Shown here: positions 39,884-48,605 of the stretch, piece by piece | Numbering within the stretch: the first letter of the stretch is position 1 | How the letters are laid out: the number at the start of each line of letters is the position of its first letter | DNA from: Phaeovulum molybdatiresistens | GTDB lineage: Bacteria; Pseudomonadota; Alphaproteobacteria; Rhodobacterales; Rhodobacteraceae | Direction: 5' to 3' | Length of the DNA: 64,000 nucleotides | Assembly: GCF_023544865.1 (NCBI RefSeq) | Contig: NZ_JAMJFX010000015.1 | Location: 1 to 64,000, forward strand | Notes under the pieces: generated by a model | The model's input: the letters and a program-made list of their open reading frames with translations, nothing else | Database searches by the model: none | Told to the model about the DNA's origin: nothing | Program-made: the position numbers and the translations under genes

Positions 39884-41019
39884 GCTATCTTGAGGCCAAC
39901 CTGAAAACCGTACCCACCGGGCTGCGCAAGGTTCTGTATCTGAACTGGCCGGTGATCATCCTGCTGACGGCGGTGGCCTGCACCGGCTTTCTGATGCTGT
40001 ATTCCGTCGCGGGCGGCAATCTGCAGACCTGGGCGGAACCGCAGATGAAGCGCTTCGGGCTGGGCATGGTGGCGATGCTGGTGGTGGCCTTCGTGCCGAT
40101 CTGGTTCTGGCGCAATGTCTCGGCACTGGTCTATGTCGTGGCGCTGCTGCTTTTGGTCGCGGTGGAACTGTTCGGCGACATCGGCATGGGCGCCCAGCGC
40201 TGGCTGGAAATCGGCCCCTTCCGCCTGCAACCCTCGGAACTGATGAAGGTCGCGCTGGTGATGATGCTGGCGGCCTATTACGACTGGCTCGACGTGTCGC
40301 GCACATCCAGGCCGCTGTGGGTAGCCATTCCGGTGGCGCTGATCCTGCTGCCCACGGCGCTGGTGTTGAAACAGCCCGACCTTGGCACCTCGATCATGCT
40401 GATCCTGGGCGGGGGGATCGTGATGTTCGTGGCCGGCGTCAGCCTGTGGTATTTCGCCACCGTGCTTGCGGCGGGCGCGGGGCTGATCTTTTCGGTGCTG
40501 CAAAGCCGCGGCACGCCCTGGCAGCTGTTGCACGACTATCAGTTCCGCCGCATCGACACCTTCCTTGACCCCGGATCCGACCCGCTGGGCGCGGGCTACA
40601 ACATCATGCAGGCGCAGATCGCGCTGGGATCGGGCGGCTGGGCGGGCCGGGGCTTCATGCAGGGTACCCAAAGCCGGCTGAACTTTCTGCCCGAAAAGCA
40701 CACCGATTTCATCTTCACCACCCTGGCCGAGGAATTCGGCTTTGTCGGGGCCTTTTCGCTGCTGATGCTTTACGCGCTGATCCTGGCGTTCTGCATCCTG
40801 TCGGCGCTGTCCAACCGTGACCGCTATTCGGCAATCGTCACCCTGGGTATCGGCGGCACGCTGTTCGTCTTTGTCACCGTCAACATGGCGATGGTGATGG
40901 GGCTGATCCCGGTCGTGGGCGCGCCGCTGCCTCTTGTGTCCTATGGCGGAACCGCGATGATGATCCTGCTGATGGCCTTCGGCGTCGTGCAAAGTGCCCA
41001 TGTCCACCGCCCCCGCTGA
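39880..41019 (+). CDS. rodA: Peptidoglycan glycosyltransferase RodA (SEDS family)
   Basis: Polymerises lipid II with PBP2. The 379-residue protein has about ten membrane helices and the SEDS signatures GAQRWLEIGPFRLQPSELMK (about 108-127), KQPDLGTS, and FLPEKHTDFIFTTLAEEFGF with the catalytic Asp (DF). The start overlaps the mrdA stop (ATGA). Last gene of the cell-shape operon; the next gene begins 10 bases later and may be co-transcribed. Confidence 0.96.
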   Translation: MSYLEANLKTVPTGLRKVLYLNWPVIILLTAVACTGFLMLYSVAGGNLQTWAEPQMKRFGLGMVAMLVVAFVPIWFWRNVSALVYVVALLLLVAVELFGDIGMGAQRWLEIGPFRLQPSELMKVALVMMLAAYYDWLDVSRTSRPLWVAIPVALILLPTALVLKQPDLGTSIMLILGGGIVMFVAGVSLWYFATVLAAGAGLIFSVLQSRGTPWQLLHDYQFRRIDTFLDPGSDPLGAGYNIMQAQIALGSGGWAGRGFMQGTQSRLNFLPEKHTDFIFTTLAEEFGFVGAFSLLMLYALILAFCILSALSNRDRYSAIVTLGIGGTLFVFVTVNMAMVMGLIPVVGAPLPLVSYGGTAMMILLMAFGVVQSAHVHRPR

Positions 41020-41029
41020 AAGGATCGAC

Positions 41030-41965
41030 ATGCCCAATGTTCGCTTCGCCGCCCCCGACCGGCTGTGGCCCACCTATGAACCCGCCCTTGCCAAGGCCTT
41101 CGCCGAGGCCGGTCTGCACGCGCGGATCGTCGGACCCGAGGCCGATCCCGCGCAGGTGGATTACCTGATCTATGCCCCCGGCGGCCCCGTGACCGACTTT
41201 ACCCCCTTCACGCGGGCCAAGGCGGTGCTGAGCCTCTGGGCCGGGGTGGAACGCATCGTCGGCAACCCGACCCTGACCCAGCCGCTGTGCCGCATGGTCG
41301 ATACGGGCCTGCGCGAGGGGATGGTGGAATGGGTCACCGGCCATGTCCTGCGCGCCCATCTGGGCCTGGATCACTGGCTGGCCTGCCAGGACGGGGTCTG
41401 GCGCAATGCCGAAACCCCGCCGCTTGCGCGCGATCGCAATGTGGTGGTTCTGGGCCTGGGTGAACTGGGCGGGGCCTGCGCGCAGATGCTGGGCAGCCTG
41501 AACTTTCGCGTGACAGGCTGGAGCCGCACGCCAAAGACCCTGCCCGGCATTGACTGCCTTTGCGGTCCCACAGGGCTGCACACGGCCCTGTCACGGGCGG
41601 AAATCCTGGTCACCGTATTGCCCGACACGCCCGACACCAAAAACCTGATCAACGCCACCGCGCTGGGGGCGATGCCAAAGGGGGCGGTGATCCTGAACCC
41701 CGGCCGGGGCACGCTGATCGACGACGCGGCGCTGCTGGCAGCCCTGGATACCGGCCAGATCGCGCAGGCGACGCTTGATGTCTTCAGAACCGAACCGCTG
41801 CCCGCCGATCACCCCTATTGGACCCATCCCCGCGTCACGGTCACCCCACATATCGCGGCCGAGACGCGCCCGGCCTCGGCCGCGCGGGTCATTGCCGAAA
41901 ACATCCGCCGCGGCGAGGCGGCAGAGCCATTCCTGTTCCGCGTCGACCGGACCCGGGGCTACTGA
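41030..41965 (+). CDS. ghrA: Glyoxylate/hydroxypyruvate reductase A-like dehydrogenase
   Basis: A 311-residue D-2-hydroxyacid dehydrogenase of the GhrA subgroup. The Rossmann motif is VVVLGLGELGGACAQML (about 139-155); catalytic residues are the Arg in NPGRGTLIDD, the Glu in FRTEPLPADHPYW, and the His in VTPHIAAETRP. The LPADHPYW and TPHIAAETRP strings are GhrA-like and differ from the paralogue at 10997. It begins 10 bases after rodA with AAAGGA upstream. Confidence 0.87.
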   Translation: MPNVRFAAPDRLWPTYEPALAKAFAEAGLHARIVGPEADPAQVDYLIYAPGGPVTDFTPFTRAKAVLSLWAGVERIVGNPTLTQPLCRMVDTGLREGMVEWVTGHVLRAHLGLDHWLACQDGVWRNAETPPLARDRNVVVLGLGELGGACAQMLGSLNFRVTGWSRTPKTLPGIDCLCGPTGLHTALSRAEILVTVLPDTPDTKNLINATALGAMPKGAVILNPGRGTLIDDAALLAALDTGQIAQATLDVFRTEPLPADHPYWTHPRVTVTPHIAAETRPASAARVIAENIRRGEAAEPFLFRVDRTRGY

Positions 41966-41968
41966 TCC

Positions 41969-42095
41969 CCTCTTCGGCTTTGTAAAAATATCCTGCGGGG
42001 GTTCGGGGGTGCAAAACCCCCGGCCTTGCCGTTTGCGGCCCGGCTGGGGGCGCTGCCCCCAGACCCCCGGGATATTTAGGCAAAGCCGAAGGGGC
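41969..42095. repeat. Dispersed hairpin repeat, copies 8 and 9 in inverted orientation
   Basis: CTTCGGCTTTGTAAAAATAT at the left and GATATTTAGGCAAAGCCGAA at the right form a long imperfect inverted repeat. Between them lie CGGGGG/CCCCCG-type stems, including TGGGGGC/GCCCCCA near 42047-42062. It fills the gap between convergent ghrA and the SseB gene. Confidence 0.85.
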
Positions 42096-42100
42096 AGGCG

Positions 42101-42898
42101 TCAGCGCAGGATCGGCGGCTTTGCGGGATCCATGCCGGGGGCGGTGGGTTTCAGTTCCTGCACCTCTTCGGGTTCCGGCTCGGGCAGGTGCAGCACAAGG
42201 GCCTGCGCCAGCAGCGCCTCGGCCGCGGGATCGCCAGGCGCCAGGAAGGTGACATCCAGCTCGCCCGCCTCCAGCCCGGAAAAAGCCAGCGCCTCGGCCA
42301 TGGCCTTGGCGATCCCGGGCTGCGCGGCGGCGGGCGCACCAAGGAAGGCCAGCACATGGCCGCGCCGGCCATCGTCATAGGTGACGCCAACTAGAAGGGC
42401 ATGGCTGGCAAGACCTGCGAGTTGTTCGAACTTGGCCTCGAAGGCCGGCAGTAGCGCACCCAGCACCCCGGGCGGCAGGGCGGGCGCATGGAAGGCTGCG
42501 GGGCGCCCCGCGGCGGCCTGTGGCGCATGGGTCAGCGTATCGGTCAGCCAATCCAGCGCCTCGGGCGGCAACAGCATAGCCGAGGTTGCGACGCCCAGGT
42601 TGATGCCCAGACCAACCCCTTCGCCCGCCAGATATTGCGCGATGACCCGGCCCGGCAGCGCCGCATAGGGGGCGGGCGCGCCGGTGAAGGCGGTCAGGCG
42701 TTCTTCCAGATCGAAGGCCAGAACGAAATCCCCGTCTTCGGTTTCAAAGACCTGCGGGGTGATGGTGTCATCCTCGGGTTCATGTTCCAGCAGCACGAAC
42801 AGCTCGGCATCGGCCAGCCGGTCATAGACGGCCAGTCGCGCCCGGTCATCCTGGGGGGCGGCCTCCATCGCGGCATGGGCGCGGTCAAAGGGTGTCAT
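42101..42898 (-). CDS. SseB family protein
   Basis: A 265-residue acidic protein with an N-terminal SseB domain: LAVYDRLADAELFVLLEHEPED, QVFETEDGDFVLAFDLEERLTAF and PYAALPGRVIAQYLAGEGVGLGINLG (about 25-110). A second domain follows (VLGALLPAFEAKFEQLAGLASHALLVGVTYDDGRRGHVLAFLG). SseB-domain proteins are of uncertain function. The ATG at 42898 overlaps the stop of the upstream glycosylase gene, so the two are co-translated. Confidence 0.82.
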   Translation of the reverse strand: MTPFDRAHAAMEAAPQDDRARLAVYDRLADAELFVLLEHEPEDDTITPQVFETEDGDFVLAFDLEERLTAFTGAPAPYAALPGRVIAQYLAGEGVGLGINLGVATSAMLLPPEALDWLTDTLTHAPQAAAGRPAAFHAPALPPGVLGALLPAFEAKFEQLAGLASHALLVGVTYDDGRRGHVLAFLGAPAAAQPGIAKAMAEALAFSGLEAGELDVTFLAPGDPAAEALLAQALVLHLPEPEPEEVQELKPTAPGMDPAKPPILR

Positions 42899-43485
42899 TG
42901 CAGAACCTCCTGCACGCGGGTGCGAAGGGCGGGGACCAGATCCGCCTCGAACCACGGGTTGCGTTTCAGCCATCCCGTATTGCGCCAGGACGGATGGGGC
43001 AAGGGAAAGACGCGCGGGGCGTGATCTTGCCACGCCGCCACCGTGTCGGTCACCCGGCCCGCGCCCAGGTGCCAGCGTTGCGCGGCCCCGCCCACCAGCA
43101 CGATCAGATCCGGCGCACCGATCGCCGCCATGACCTGATCGCGCCAGGTGCGTGCGCAGATCGCGGGCGGGGGAAGATCGGCGCCCTTCGCATTATAGCC
43201 CGGAAAGCAGAAGGCCATCGGTGCAATCGCCACCCGGTCACGGTCATAGAAGGTGGCTGCGTCCAGCCCCATCCAGTGGCGCAGCCGGTCGCCCGAGGGG
43301 TCGGTGAAGGGCCGCCCCGAGGCATGCACCCGCGCGCCCGGCGCCTGCCCCGCAATCAGCACCCGCGCCCCCCGGCAGAACCAGACCACCGGGCGCGGTT
43401 CATGCGCGGTGGCCGTTGCGGCAAAGCGTGCCGCGCATAACCGGCAGGCGGCGATCCGGTCGGCGATGGGGGGCACATCTGTCAT
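42895..43485 (-). CDS. Uracil-DNA glycosylase family protein
   Basis: A 196-residue UDG-superfamily protein. Motif A is VLIAGQAPGARVHASGRPF (about 43-61) and motif B is FPLPHPSWRNTGWLKRNPWF (about 160-179). A Cys pair near the N-terminus (CRLCAARF) recalls the iron-sulfur families, but only two cysteines are obvious, so a cluster is uncertain. Uracil removal is likely but not certain, since this subgroup is poorly characterised. It is divergent from kpsT. Confidence 0.83.
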   Translation of the reverse strand: MTDVPPIADRIAACRLCAARFAATATAHEPRPVVWFCRGARVLIAGQAPGARVHASGRPFTDPSGDRLRHWMGLDAATFYDRDRVAIAPMAFCFPGYNAKGADLPPPAICARTWRDQVMAAIGAPDLIVLVGGAAQRWHLGAGRVTDTVAAWQDHAPRVFPLPHPSWRNTGWLKRNPWFEADLVPALRTRVQEVLQ

Positions 43486-43502
43486 GGTTTTCGTTTCGAA
43501 TT

Positions 43503-43531
43503 TTGAGACAAAACCTGTCCGTTCGTATACA
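43503..43531 (+). promoter_or_regulatory. Candidate sigma-70 promoter for the capsule genes
   Basis: TTGAGA at 43503-43508 and TATACA at 43526-43531 are spaced by exactly 17 bases. They match the consensus at five and four of six positions, in a locally AT-rich patch. It lies about 120 bases upstream of kpsT. Confidence 0.5.
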
Positions 43532-43650
43532 TCATTCCCCTTAGGACATAATGCTGCCCGATTGATCCGGCAGGGGGCTTTCTTAACGCCTTGCCCGCAC
43601 AATGCGGTGAACCGGCAGCAGGCACAGCACGAGGACGGAGCCCCGGGCGA

Positions 43651-44301
43651 ATGCTCGAATTCGACAATGTCAGCAAGTCCTTCTGGACGGGTCAGCGCCG
43701 CAAGGTCATTCTGGACCGTGCCTCGTTCCGGGTGGAACTGGGCAACAGCCTGGGGATTCTGGCGCCCAATGGCACCGGCAAGACCACGATCATCAACATG
43801 ATGGCCGGGCTGGAAAAACCCGATGAGGGGCAGATCCGCAAGACCTGCCGGGTGTCCTTTCCGCTGGGGTTCATGGGCGGGGTGATGGGCAAGCACACCG
43901 CGCGCGAAAACGCGCGGTTCATCGCGCGGCTATACGGGCTTGATCCCGACTATGTCGAGGCCTTCTGCCGCTGGGTCTGCGGGCTGGAGGAATATTTCGA
44001 CATGCCCGTCGGCACCTTCAGCGATGGCATGCGATCGCGGTTCACCTTTTCGCTGCTGCTGGCGCTGGAATTCGACATCTACCTGATCGATGAGGGGATG
44101 CCCGCGTCCACGGATGTGGAATTCAACCGCAAGGCCGGCTCGATCCTGCGGGACCGGCTGAAGGATGCGACCGTTGTCGTCGTGTCGCACCAGCCGCAGA
44201 CGCTTGAAAAATTCTGTCGCTCGGCCGCGGTGTTGCGCGACGGGCAGTTGTACATGTTCGATACCCTGGAAGAAGCGAAGCGGATGTATGAGTACGCCTA
44301 A
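43651..44301 (+). CDS. kpsT: Capsular polysaccharide ABC exporter ATPase (KpsT/CtrD type)
   Basis: A 216-residue ATPase of the capsule/LPS exporter group. Walker A is APNGTGKTT (about 39-47), the signature is FSDGMRSRF (about 124-132), Walker B is IYLIDEGMPASTD (about 145-157), and the switch His is in VVSHQP. The D-loop form with GMPASTD is characteristic of KpsT-type ATPases that act with a KpsM permease. No kpsM is in the window. It has GAGGACGGAG upstream and overlaps the next gene by 14 bases. Confidence 0.88.
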   Translation: MLEFDNVSKSFWTGQRRKVILDRASFRVELGNSLGILAPNGTGKTTIINMMAGLEKPDEGQIRKTCRVSFPLGFMGGVMGKHTARENARFIARLYGLDPDYVEAFCRWVCGLEEYFDMPVGTFSDGMRSRFTFSLLLALEFDIYLIDEGMPASTDVEFNRKAGSILRDRLKDATVVVVSHQPQTLEKFCRSAAVLRDGQLYMFDTLEEAKRMYEYA

Positions 44302-46003
44302 GGTGAAGAAGTATCGTATCCGGCGCGGCAGCGATGCGCCCGCCGCCGCCCGCCCGCCCGCAGGCGATGCCGGTTCAGGGGACGAATCGCTTTTCAACAC
44401 CCAGGACGACGGCTTTGGCGAGGGCCGCTTTGCCACAGCCGCAACCGGAACGGTGACCCCGGCGCAGGACCTGGCGTCAGATGCGGAACTGGCGCAGATC
44501 CGGGCCGAGGGGCTGACGGGGCGGCAGCTGCGGCTGGCGCGGCGGGTGGCGCAGAAACATGGGCTGGCCGCGACATCCGATCTGGATGCGGTGCGGCTGT
44601 TGCGGCGCAAGGGGATCGACCCGTTCGACCGGGCGCAGCTGTTGCGCATCATCGGAGACGGCGACCCCGATGAGGCCGAGGCCGCCGCCGAGATCGAAGC
44701 GCAGGGCGCGGAAAGGTCGCCCAACGCCAGGGCCGGCGAACCGGTGGCCAAATCGCTGGCGCGTCTGGCGGGCCAGGGGGCAAAGGCCCAGGACAAGCTG
44801 CCCCAGACGGTGCGGCCGGGGGCAAACATGCCCAGCCGCGAGGTGCTGGACGAAGGCACGCGCGCGCGCGAAATCATCCGCATCCAGCGCGACATCGCGC
44901 GCCGGCGCCGCCGCCGGCTGGCGATGCTGATGGCGCGGCTGACCTTCTTCGTGTTCCTGCCCACCCTGCTGGCCGGGCTTTACTATTTCATCTGGGCGAC
45001 ACCGCTTTACGCCACCAAGACGGAATTCGTGATCCAGAAGGCCGATGGCGCGGGGGGCGGCCTGGGCGGGCTGTTTTCGGGCACGCAGCTGGCCACCAGC
45101 CAGGACAGCATCACGGTGCAAAGCTTCCTGCAGTCGCGCGATGCGATGATGCGGCTGGATGGCGATCTGGGGTTCAAGGCGCATTTCTCTCAGGACGGCA
45201 TCGACCCATTGCTGCGCCTGCCGTCCGATGCCACCAACGAACGCGCCTACAAGCTCTATCGCGACATGGTGCTGATCGGCTATGACCCGACCGAAGGCAT
45301 CGTCCGGATGGAGGTGATCGCCGCCGACCCCGACCTGTCGCGCCGCTTTTCCGAGGCGCTGATCGACTATGCCGAGGAACAGGTCGACAGCCTGACCGCG
45401 CGGCTGCGCGGTGACCAGATGAAAGGCGCGCGCGACAGCTATGCCGATGCCGAACAGAAGGTTCTGGATGCCCAGGCCCGGGTGTTGACGCTGCAGGAAC
45501 AGCTGGGCGTTCTGGACCCGGCGACCGAAACCTCGGTGGTGATGACGCAGATCGGCACGTTTGAAACCCAGCTGCGCCAGAAGCGGCTGGAATTGCAGCA
45601 ATTGACAGACAACCCGCGCCCCAACAGCGCCCGCGTGGCAGGGGTGCAGGGCGACATCGCCCGCCTGGAGGCGATGATCGCCGAATTGCGCGCCAGCCTG
45701 ACCCAGGCCAATGGATCAGGCGCCTCGCTGGCCTCCGTCTCGGGGCAGCTGCGCATCGCCGAGGCCGATCTGCTGACGCGCCAGCAGATGCTGTCCGCCG
45801 CCGCCCAGCAACTGGAAACCGCCCGGGTCGAGGCCAACAAACAGGTCCGCTACCTGGAAATGGGCGTGCGCCCGGTCGCGCCGGATGAACCCACCTACCC
45901 ACGCGCTTTTGAAAACACGCTGCTGGCCTTCCTGATCTTTTCCGGTATCTACCTGATGTTGTCCTTGACCGTCTCGATCCTGCGCGAACAGGTCTCGCAC
46001 TGA
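44288..46003 (+). CDS. kpsE: Capsule polysaccharide export inner-membrane protein (KpsE/CtrB type)
   Basis: A 571-residue polysaccharide co-polymerase-like protein. It has a long charged cytoplasmic extension of about 210 residues (with ARRRRRRLAML just before the membrane), a first membrane helix (about 218-238), a periplasmic domain with long coiled coil (about 370-530), and a second helix near the C-terminus (TLLAFLIFSGIYLMLSLTVSIL). KpsE/CtrB proteins are usually near 380 residues; the extra N-terminus is the unusual part and is rich in acidic, Ala and Gln residues. It links the KpsT/KpsM exporter to the outer-membrane channel. Confidence 0.85.
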   Translation: MSTPKVKKYRIRRGSDAPAAARPPAGDAGSGDESLFNTQDDGFGEGRFATAATGTVTPAQDLASDAELAQIRAEGLTGRQLRLARRVAQKHGLAATSDLDAVRLLRRKGIDPFDRAQLLRIIGDGDPDEAEAAAEIEAQGAERSPNARAGEPVAKSLARLAGQGAKAQDKLPQTVRPGANMPSREVLDEGTRAREIIRIQRDIARRRRRRLAMLMARLTFFVFLPTLLAGLYYFIWATPLYATKTEFVIQKADGAGGGLGGLFSGTQLATSQDSITVQSFLQSRDAMMRLDGDLGFKAHFSQDGIDPLLRLPSDATNERAYKLYRDMVLIGYDPTEGIVRMEVIAADPDLSRRFSEALIDYAEEQVDSLTARLRGDQMKGARDSYADAEQKVLDAQARVLTLQEQLGVLDPATETSVVMTQIGTFETQLRQKRLELQQLTDNPRPNSARVAGVQGDIARLEAMIAELRASLTQANGSGASLASVSGQLRIAEADLLTRQQMLSAAAQQLETARVEANKQVRYLEMGVRPVAPDEPTYPRAFENTLLAFLIFSGIYLMLSLTVSILREQVSH

Positions 46004-46021
46004 AGCAACCGGAGAGGTGCC

Positions 46022-46855
46022 ATGAAAGATGTCCAGATCGGCGGGCTGACCGTCAGCAATGACCGGCCACTGACCGTGATCGCCGGCCCCTGCCAGCTGG
46101 AAAGCGAAGATCACGCGCTGATGATCGCCACCCGCATGGCAAAGGCCTGTGCGGATGCGGGCGCGCAGTTCATCTTCAAGGCCAGCTATGACAAGGCCAA
46201 CCGGACCTCGCTGTCCGGGCGCCGCGGGCTTGGAATCGAGGCGGGGCTGAAGATCCTCGACCGCGTGCGCCAGACGCTGGGCTGCCCGGTGCTGACCGAT
46301 ATCCACGATGTCGAACAGGCCCGCATCGCGGGGGCCGTCGTCGATGTGATCCAGATCCCCGCCTTCCTGTGCCGTCAGACCGATCTGCTGATTGCCGCTG
46401 GCGAAACCGGCGCGGTGGTCAACATCAAGAAGGGCCAGTTCCTGGCGCCCTGGGATATGCCCAATGTCGTGGACAAGGTCGCCTCAACCGGCAATCAGCG
46501 GATCATGCTGACCGAACGGGGCACGTCCTTTGGCTACAACACGCTGGTGGCCGACATGCGGTCGCTGCCGACGATGGCGAAAACCGGCTATCCGGTGATC
46601 ATGGACGCCACCCATTCGGTGCAGCAGCCCGGCGGCCTGGGCGGGGCTTCGGGCGGTCAGCGGGAATTTGCCCCGGTGATGGCGCGCGCCGCCGTCAGCC
46701 TGGGCATCGCCGGCGTCTTCATCGAAACGCATGAGGCCCCTGATACCGCGCCTTCGGACGGGCCGAACATGATCCCGCTCGATCAGATGCCCCGGCTGGT
46801 GGAAACCCTGATGGCATTTGACCGGCTGGCCAAGGCCGATCCGATCCGCCTGTAA
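46022..46855 (+). CDS. kdsA: 3-deoxy-8-phosphooctulonate (Kdo-8-P) synthase
   Basis: Condenses arabinose 5-phosphate with phosphoenolpyruvate to make Kdo-8-P for LPS core and Kdo-linked capsules. The 277-residue protein has IAGPCQLES (about 20-28), FKASYDKANRTS, TDIHDVEQA, and the C-terminal FIETHEAPDTAPSDGPNM with the metal and PEP ligands. It lies 18 bases downstream of the KpsE-like gene, after GGAGAGG, implying co-transcription. That links Kdo supply to capsule export. Confidence 0.96.
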   Translation: MKDVQIGGLTVSNDRPLTVIAGPCQLESEDHALMIATRMAKACADAGAQFIFKASYDKANRTSLSGRRGLGIEAGLKILDRVRQTLGCPVLTDIHDVEQARIAGAVVDVIQIPAFLCRQTDLLIAAGETGAVVNIKKGQFLAPWDMPNVVDKVASTGNQRIMLTERGTSFGYNTLVADMRSLPTMAKTGYPVIMDATHSVQQPGGLGGASGGQREFAPVMARAAVSLGIAGVFIETHEAPDTAPSDGPNMIPLDQMPRLVETLMAFDRLAKADPIRL

Positions 46856-46865
46856 CCCGGCGCGC

Positions 46866-46943
46866 TGCTTCTTCTTGGTCGAAATACTCTCGGGGGTGAA
46901 CTGGCCGCAGGCCAGGAGGGGGCCGAAGGCCCCCTGCCCGCTC
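46866..46943. repeat. Dispersed 3'-end hairpin repeat, copy 10
   Basis: TGCTTCTTCTTGGTCGAAAT then ACTCTCGGGGG, then two perfect hairpins: CTGGCC/GGCCAG with a GCA loop and AGGGGGCC/GGCCCCCT with a GAA loop. It lies between convergent kdsA and the flavoprotein gene. Confidence 0.85.
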
Positions 46944-46956
46944 AGACCCTGAACCT

Positions 46957-48147
46957 TCAGGCGACCTGCCCTGCCGCCCAGCCCGATGACCAGGCCCATT
47001 GGAAATTGTATCCGCCAAGCCAACCGGTCACATCCACGACCTCGCCAATGAAGAACAGGCCCGGCTGCGTGCGCGCGGCCATGGTCTTGGCATCCAGCGC
47101 CCCGGTCGCGACCCCGCCCAGCGTCACCTCGGCGGTGCGATAGCCCTCCGAGCCGACAGGCCGGACCTGCCAGCCATGCACCGCCTGCCCCAGCCCCGCC
47201 AGCGCCTTGTTGCCCAGATCGGCCAGCCGCCCCGACAGCCCCGCCTCGGCCACCAGAAACTGGGCCAGCCGGTCTGGCATCAGCCGCGCCAGCGCGTTGT
47301 GGATGGCAATCCGCCCCGCCTCGGCGCGCATCGCCGCCAGGTCCGCCGCGATATCGCGCCCCGGCATCAGGTCGATCGTGATCGCATCCCCCTCACGCCA
47401 GTAAGACGATATCTGCAAGATCGCCGGCCCCGAAAGCCCGCGATGGGTGAACAGCACCGCCTCGTCAAAACTCGTCCGGCCGTGGCGCACCCGCGCGGGC
47501 AGCCCCACCCCGGCCAGTGCCACGGTCTGACCCAGCACCTGCTCGGCCAGGGTCAGCGGCACCAACGCGGCGCGCGTTTCCGTCACCGGCAACCCGAAGC
47601 TTTCGGCGATGCGATAACCAATTCCGGTCGCCCCCATCTTCGGGATCGACTTGCCCCCCGTTGCGACGATGACCGATTCCGACGCGACCGACCCGGCGCT
47701 TGTCTGGGTGACAAAACCCGGGCCCGCGCGCGCGACCGACTCGATCGCGACCCCAAGGCGCAGATCCCCGCCCCCCGTGCGCAGATCATCGGTCAGCATG
47801 GACACGATCTGTGTGGCCTTGCCGTCACAGAACAGCTGCCCCAGGGTCTTTTCGTGCCAGGCGATGCCAGCCCGATCGACGCGGGCGATGAAATCGGTCG
47901 GCGTGAACCGTGACAGCGCCGACAGCGCGAACCGCGGATTTTCCGACAGGAAGCGCTCGCGCGCATTGGCAGGCGTCAGGTCACGGTTGGTGAAATTGCA
48001 CCGCCCCCCGCCCGAAATGCGGATTTTTTCCCCCGGCGCCCGGGCATGATCCAGCACCAGCACACGCCGCCCGCGCCGCGCCGCCTCGGCGCCCGCGAAC
48101 AGCCCGGCCGCACCGGCCCCCAGAATGACGACATCGAAGCGTTCCAT
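46957..48147 (-). CDS. HI0933/YhiN-type FAD-dependent oxidoreductase
   Basis: A 396-residue flavoprotein of the HI0933 family. It has the N-terminal dinucleotide motif VVILGAGAAGLFAGAEAARRG (about 5-25), the family string EKIRISGGGRCNFTNRD, and the C-terminal FFIGEVVDVTGWLGGYNFQWAWSSG. These are close to diagnostic. The reaction is unknown for the family. The ATG at 48147 begins MERFDVVILGAG. It ends next to a hairpin repeat; tRNA-Gln is 98 bases upstream of it, on the opposite strand. Confidence 0.9.
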   Translation of the reverse strand: MERFDVVILGAGAAGLFAGAEAARRGRRVLVLDHARAPGEKIRISGGGRCNFTNRDLTPANARERFLSENPRFALSALSRFTPTDFIARVDRAGIAWHEKTLGQLFCDGKATQIVSMLTDDLRTGGGDLRLGVAIESVARAGPGFVTQTSAGSVASESVIVATGGKSIPKMGATGIGYRIAESFGLPVTETRAALVPLTLAEQVLGQTVALAGVGLPARVRHGRTSFDEAVLFTHRGLSGPAILQISSYWREGDAITIDLMPGRDIAADLAAMRAEAGRIAIHNALARLMPDRLAQFLVAEAGLSGRLADLGNKALAGLGQAVHGWQVRPVGSEGYRTAEVTLGGVATGALDAKTMAARTQPGLFFIGEVVDVTGWLGGYNFQWAWSSGWAAGQVA

Positions 48148-48245
48148 GCCGCCCCTTAGCGCCCCCTGCCCGCACAACGCAATCGCGATTTCCGCTTTTT
48201 TCCTCTTGCGGCCACCCGATGGCTTGGCTAAACACCGCCCCACGT

Positions 48246-48320
48246 TGGGGCGTAGCCAAGTGGTAAGGCACCGGTTTTTGGTACCGCGCACCGTAGGTTC
48301 GAATCCTACCGCCCCAGCCA
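48246..48320 (+). tRNA. tRNA-Gln (anticodon TTG), island attachment site
   Basis: A full 75-nt cloverleaf with an encoded CCA: acceptor TGGGGCG/CGCCCCA, three-base D stem GCC/GGC, anticodon loop TTTTGGT with TTG, and a perfect T stem GTAGG/CCTAC. The outer pair of the anticodon stem (positions 27-43) is a C-C mismatch. The last 18 bases are repeated at 54178, marking this tRNA as the integration target of the island that follows. Confidence 0.96.
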
Positions 48321-48390
48321 TCCATCCCGAATTCTTGGACCTCATCGCCGGTGTGGCCGCGCTGTTCATGCGTGGCGCAGATTGCCCCAA
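48303..48390 (+). repeat. attL: left copy of an 88-bp direct repeat
   Basis: Starts with the tRNA-Gln 3' end (ATCCTACCGCCCCAGCCA) and extends 70 bases beyond it. It matches 54178-54265 at 85 of 88 positions; the three mismatches lie at 48324, 48336 and 48341. The first 21 bases are identical. Confidence 0.9.
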
Positions 48391-48605
48391 GCGATGCCCC
48401 AACGGGAGCCGCGACCTCACAGCCCTGGCAGATCAAAGCCACCCCCTTGATTTCCCATGGACGGATATCTAGGTTGGCTCCCCCACGAGTGATGGCGTTA
48501 CCAGTTTATTTAACCAAACTTTCTTTATACCTGCCGCATCGTCAACCGGTCCGGCTTCATTAACCCCGGGGCACCATTTTCAGCCCCACCCGATTTGGAG
48601 AACAC

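Noticed and set aside
48321..48605. Possible continuation of a protein from the region after tRNA-Gln into the att repeat
   Set aside because: The open frame in attL has no start and no similarity to the Mrr remnant beyond the repeat itself.
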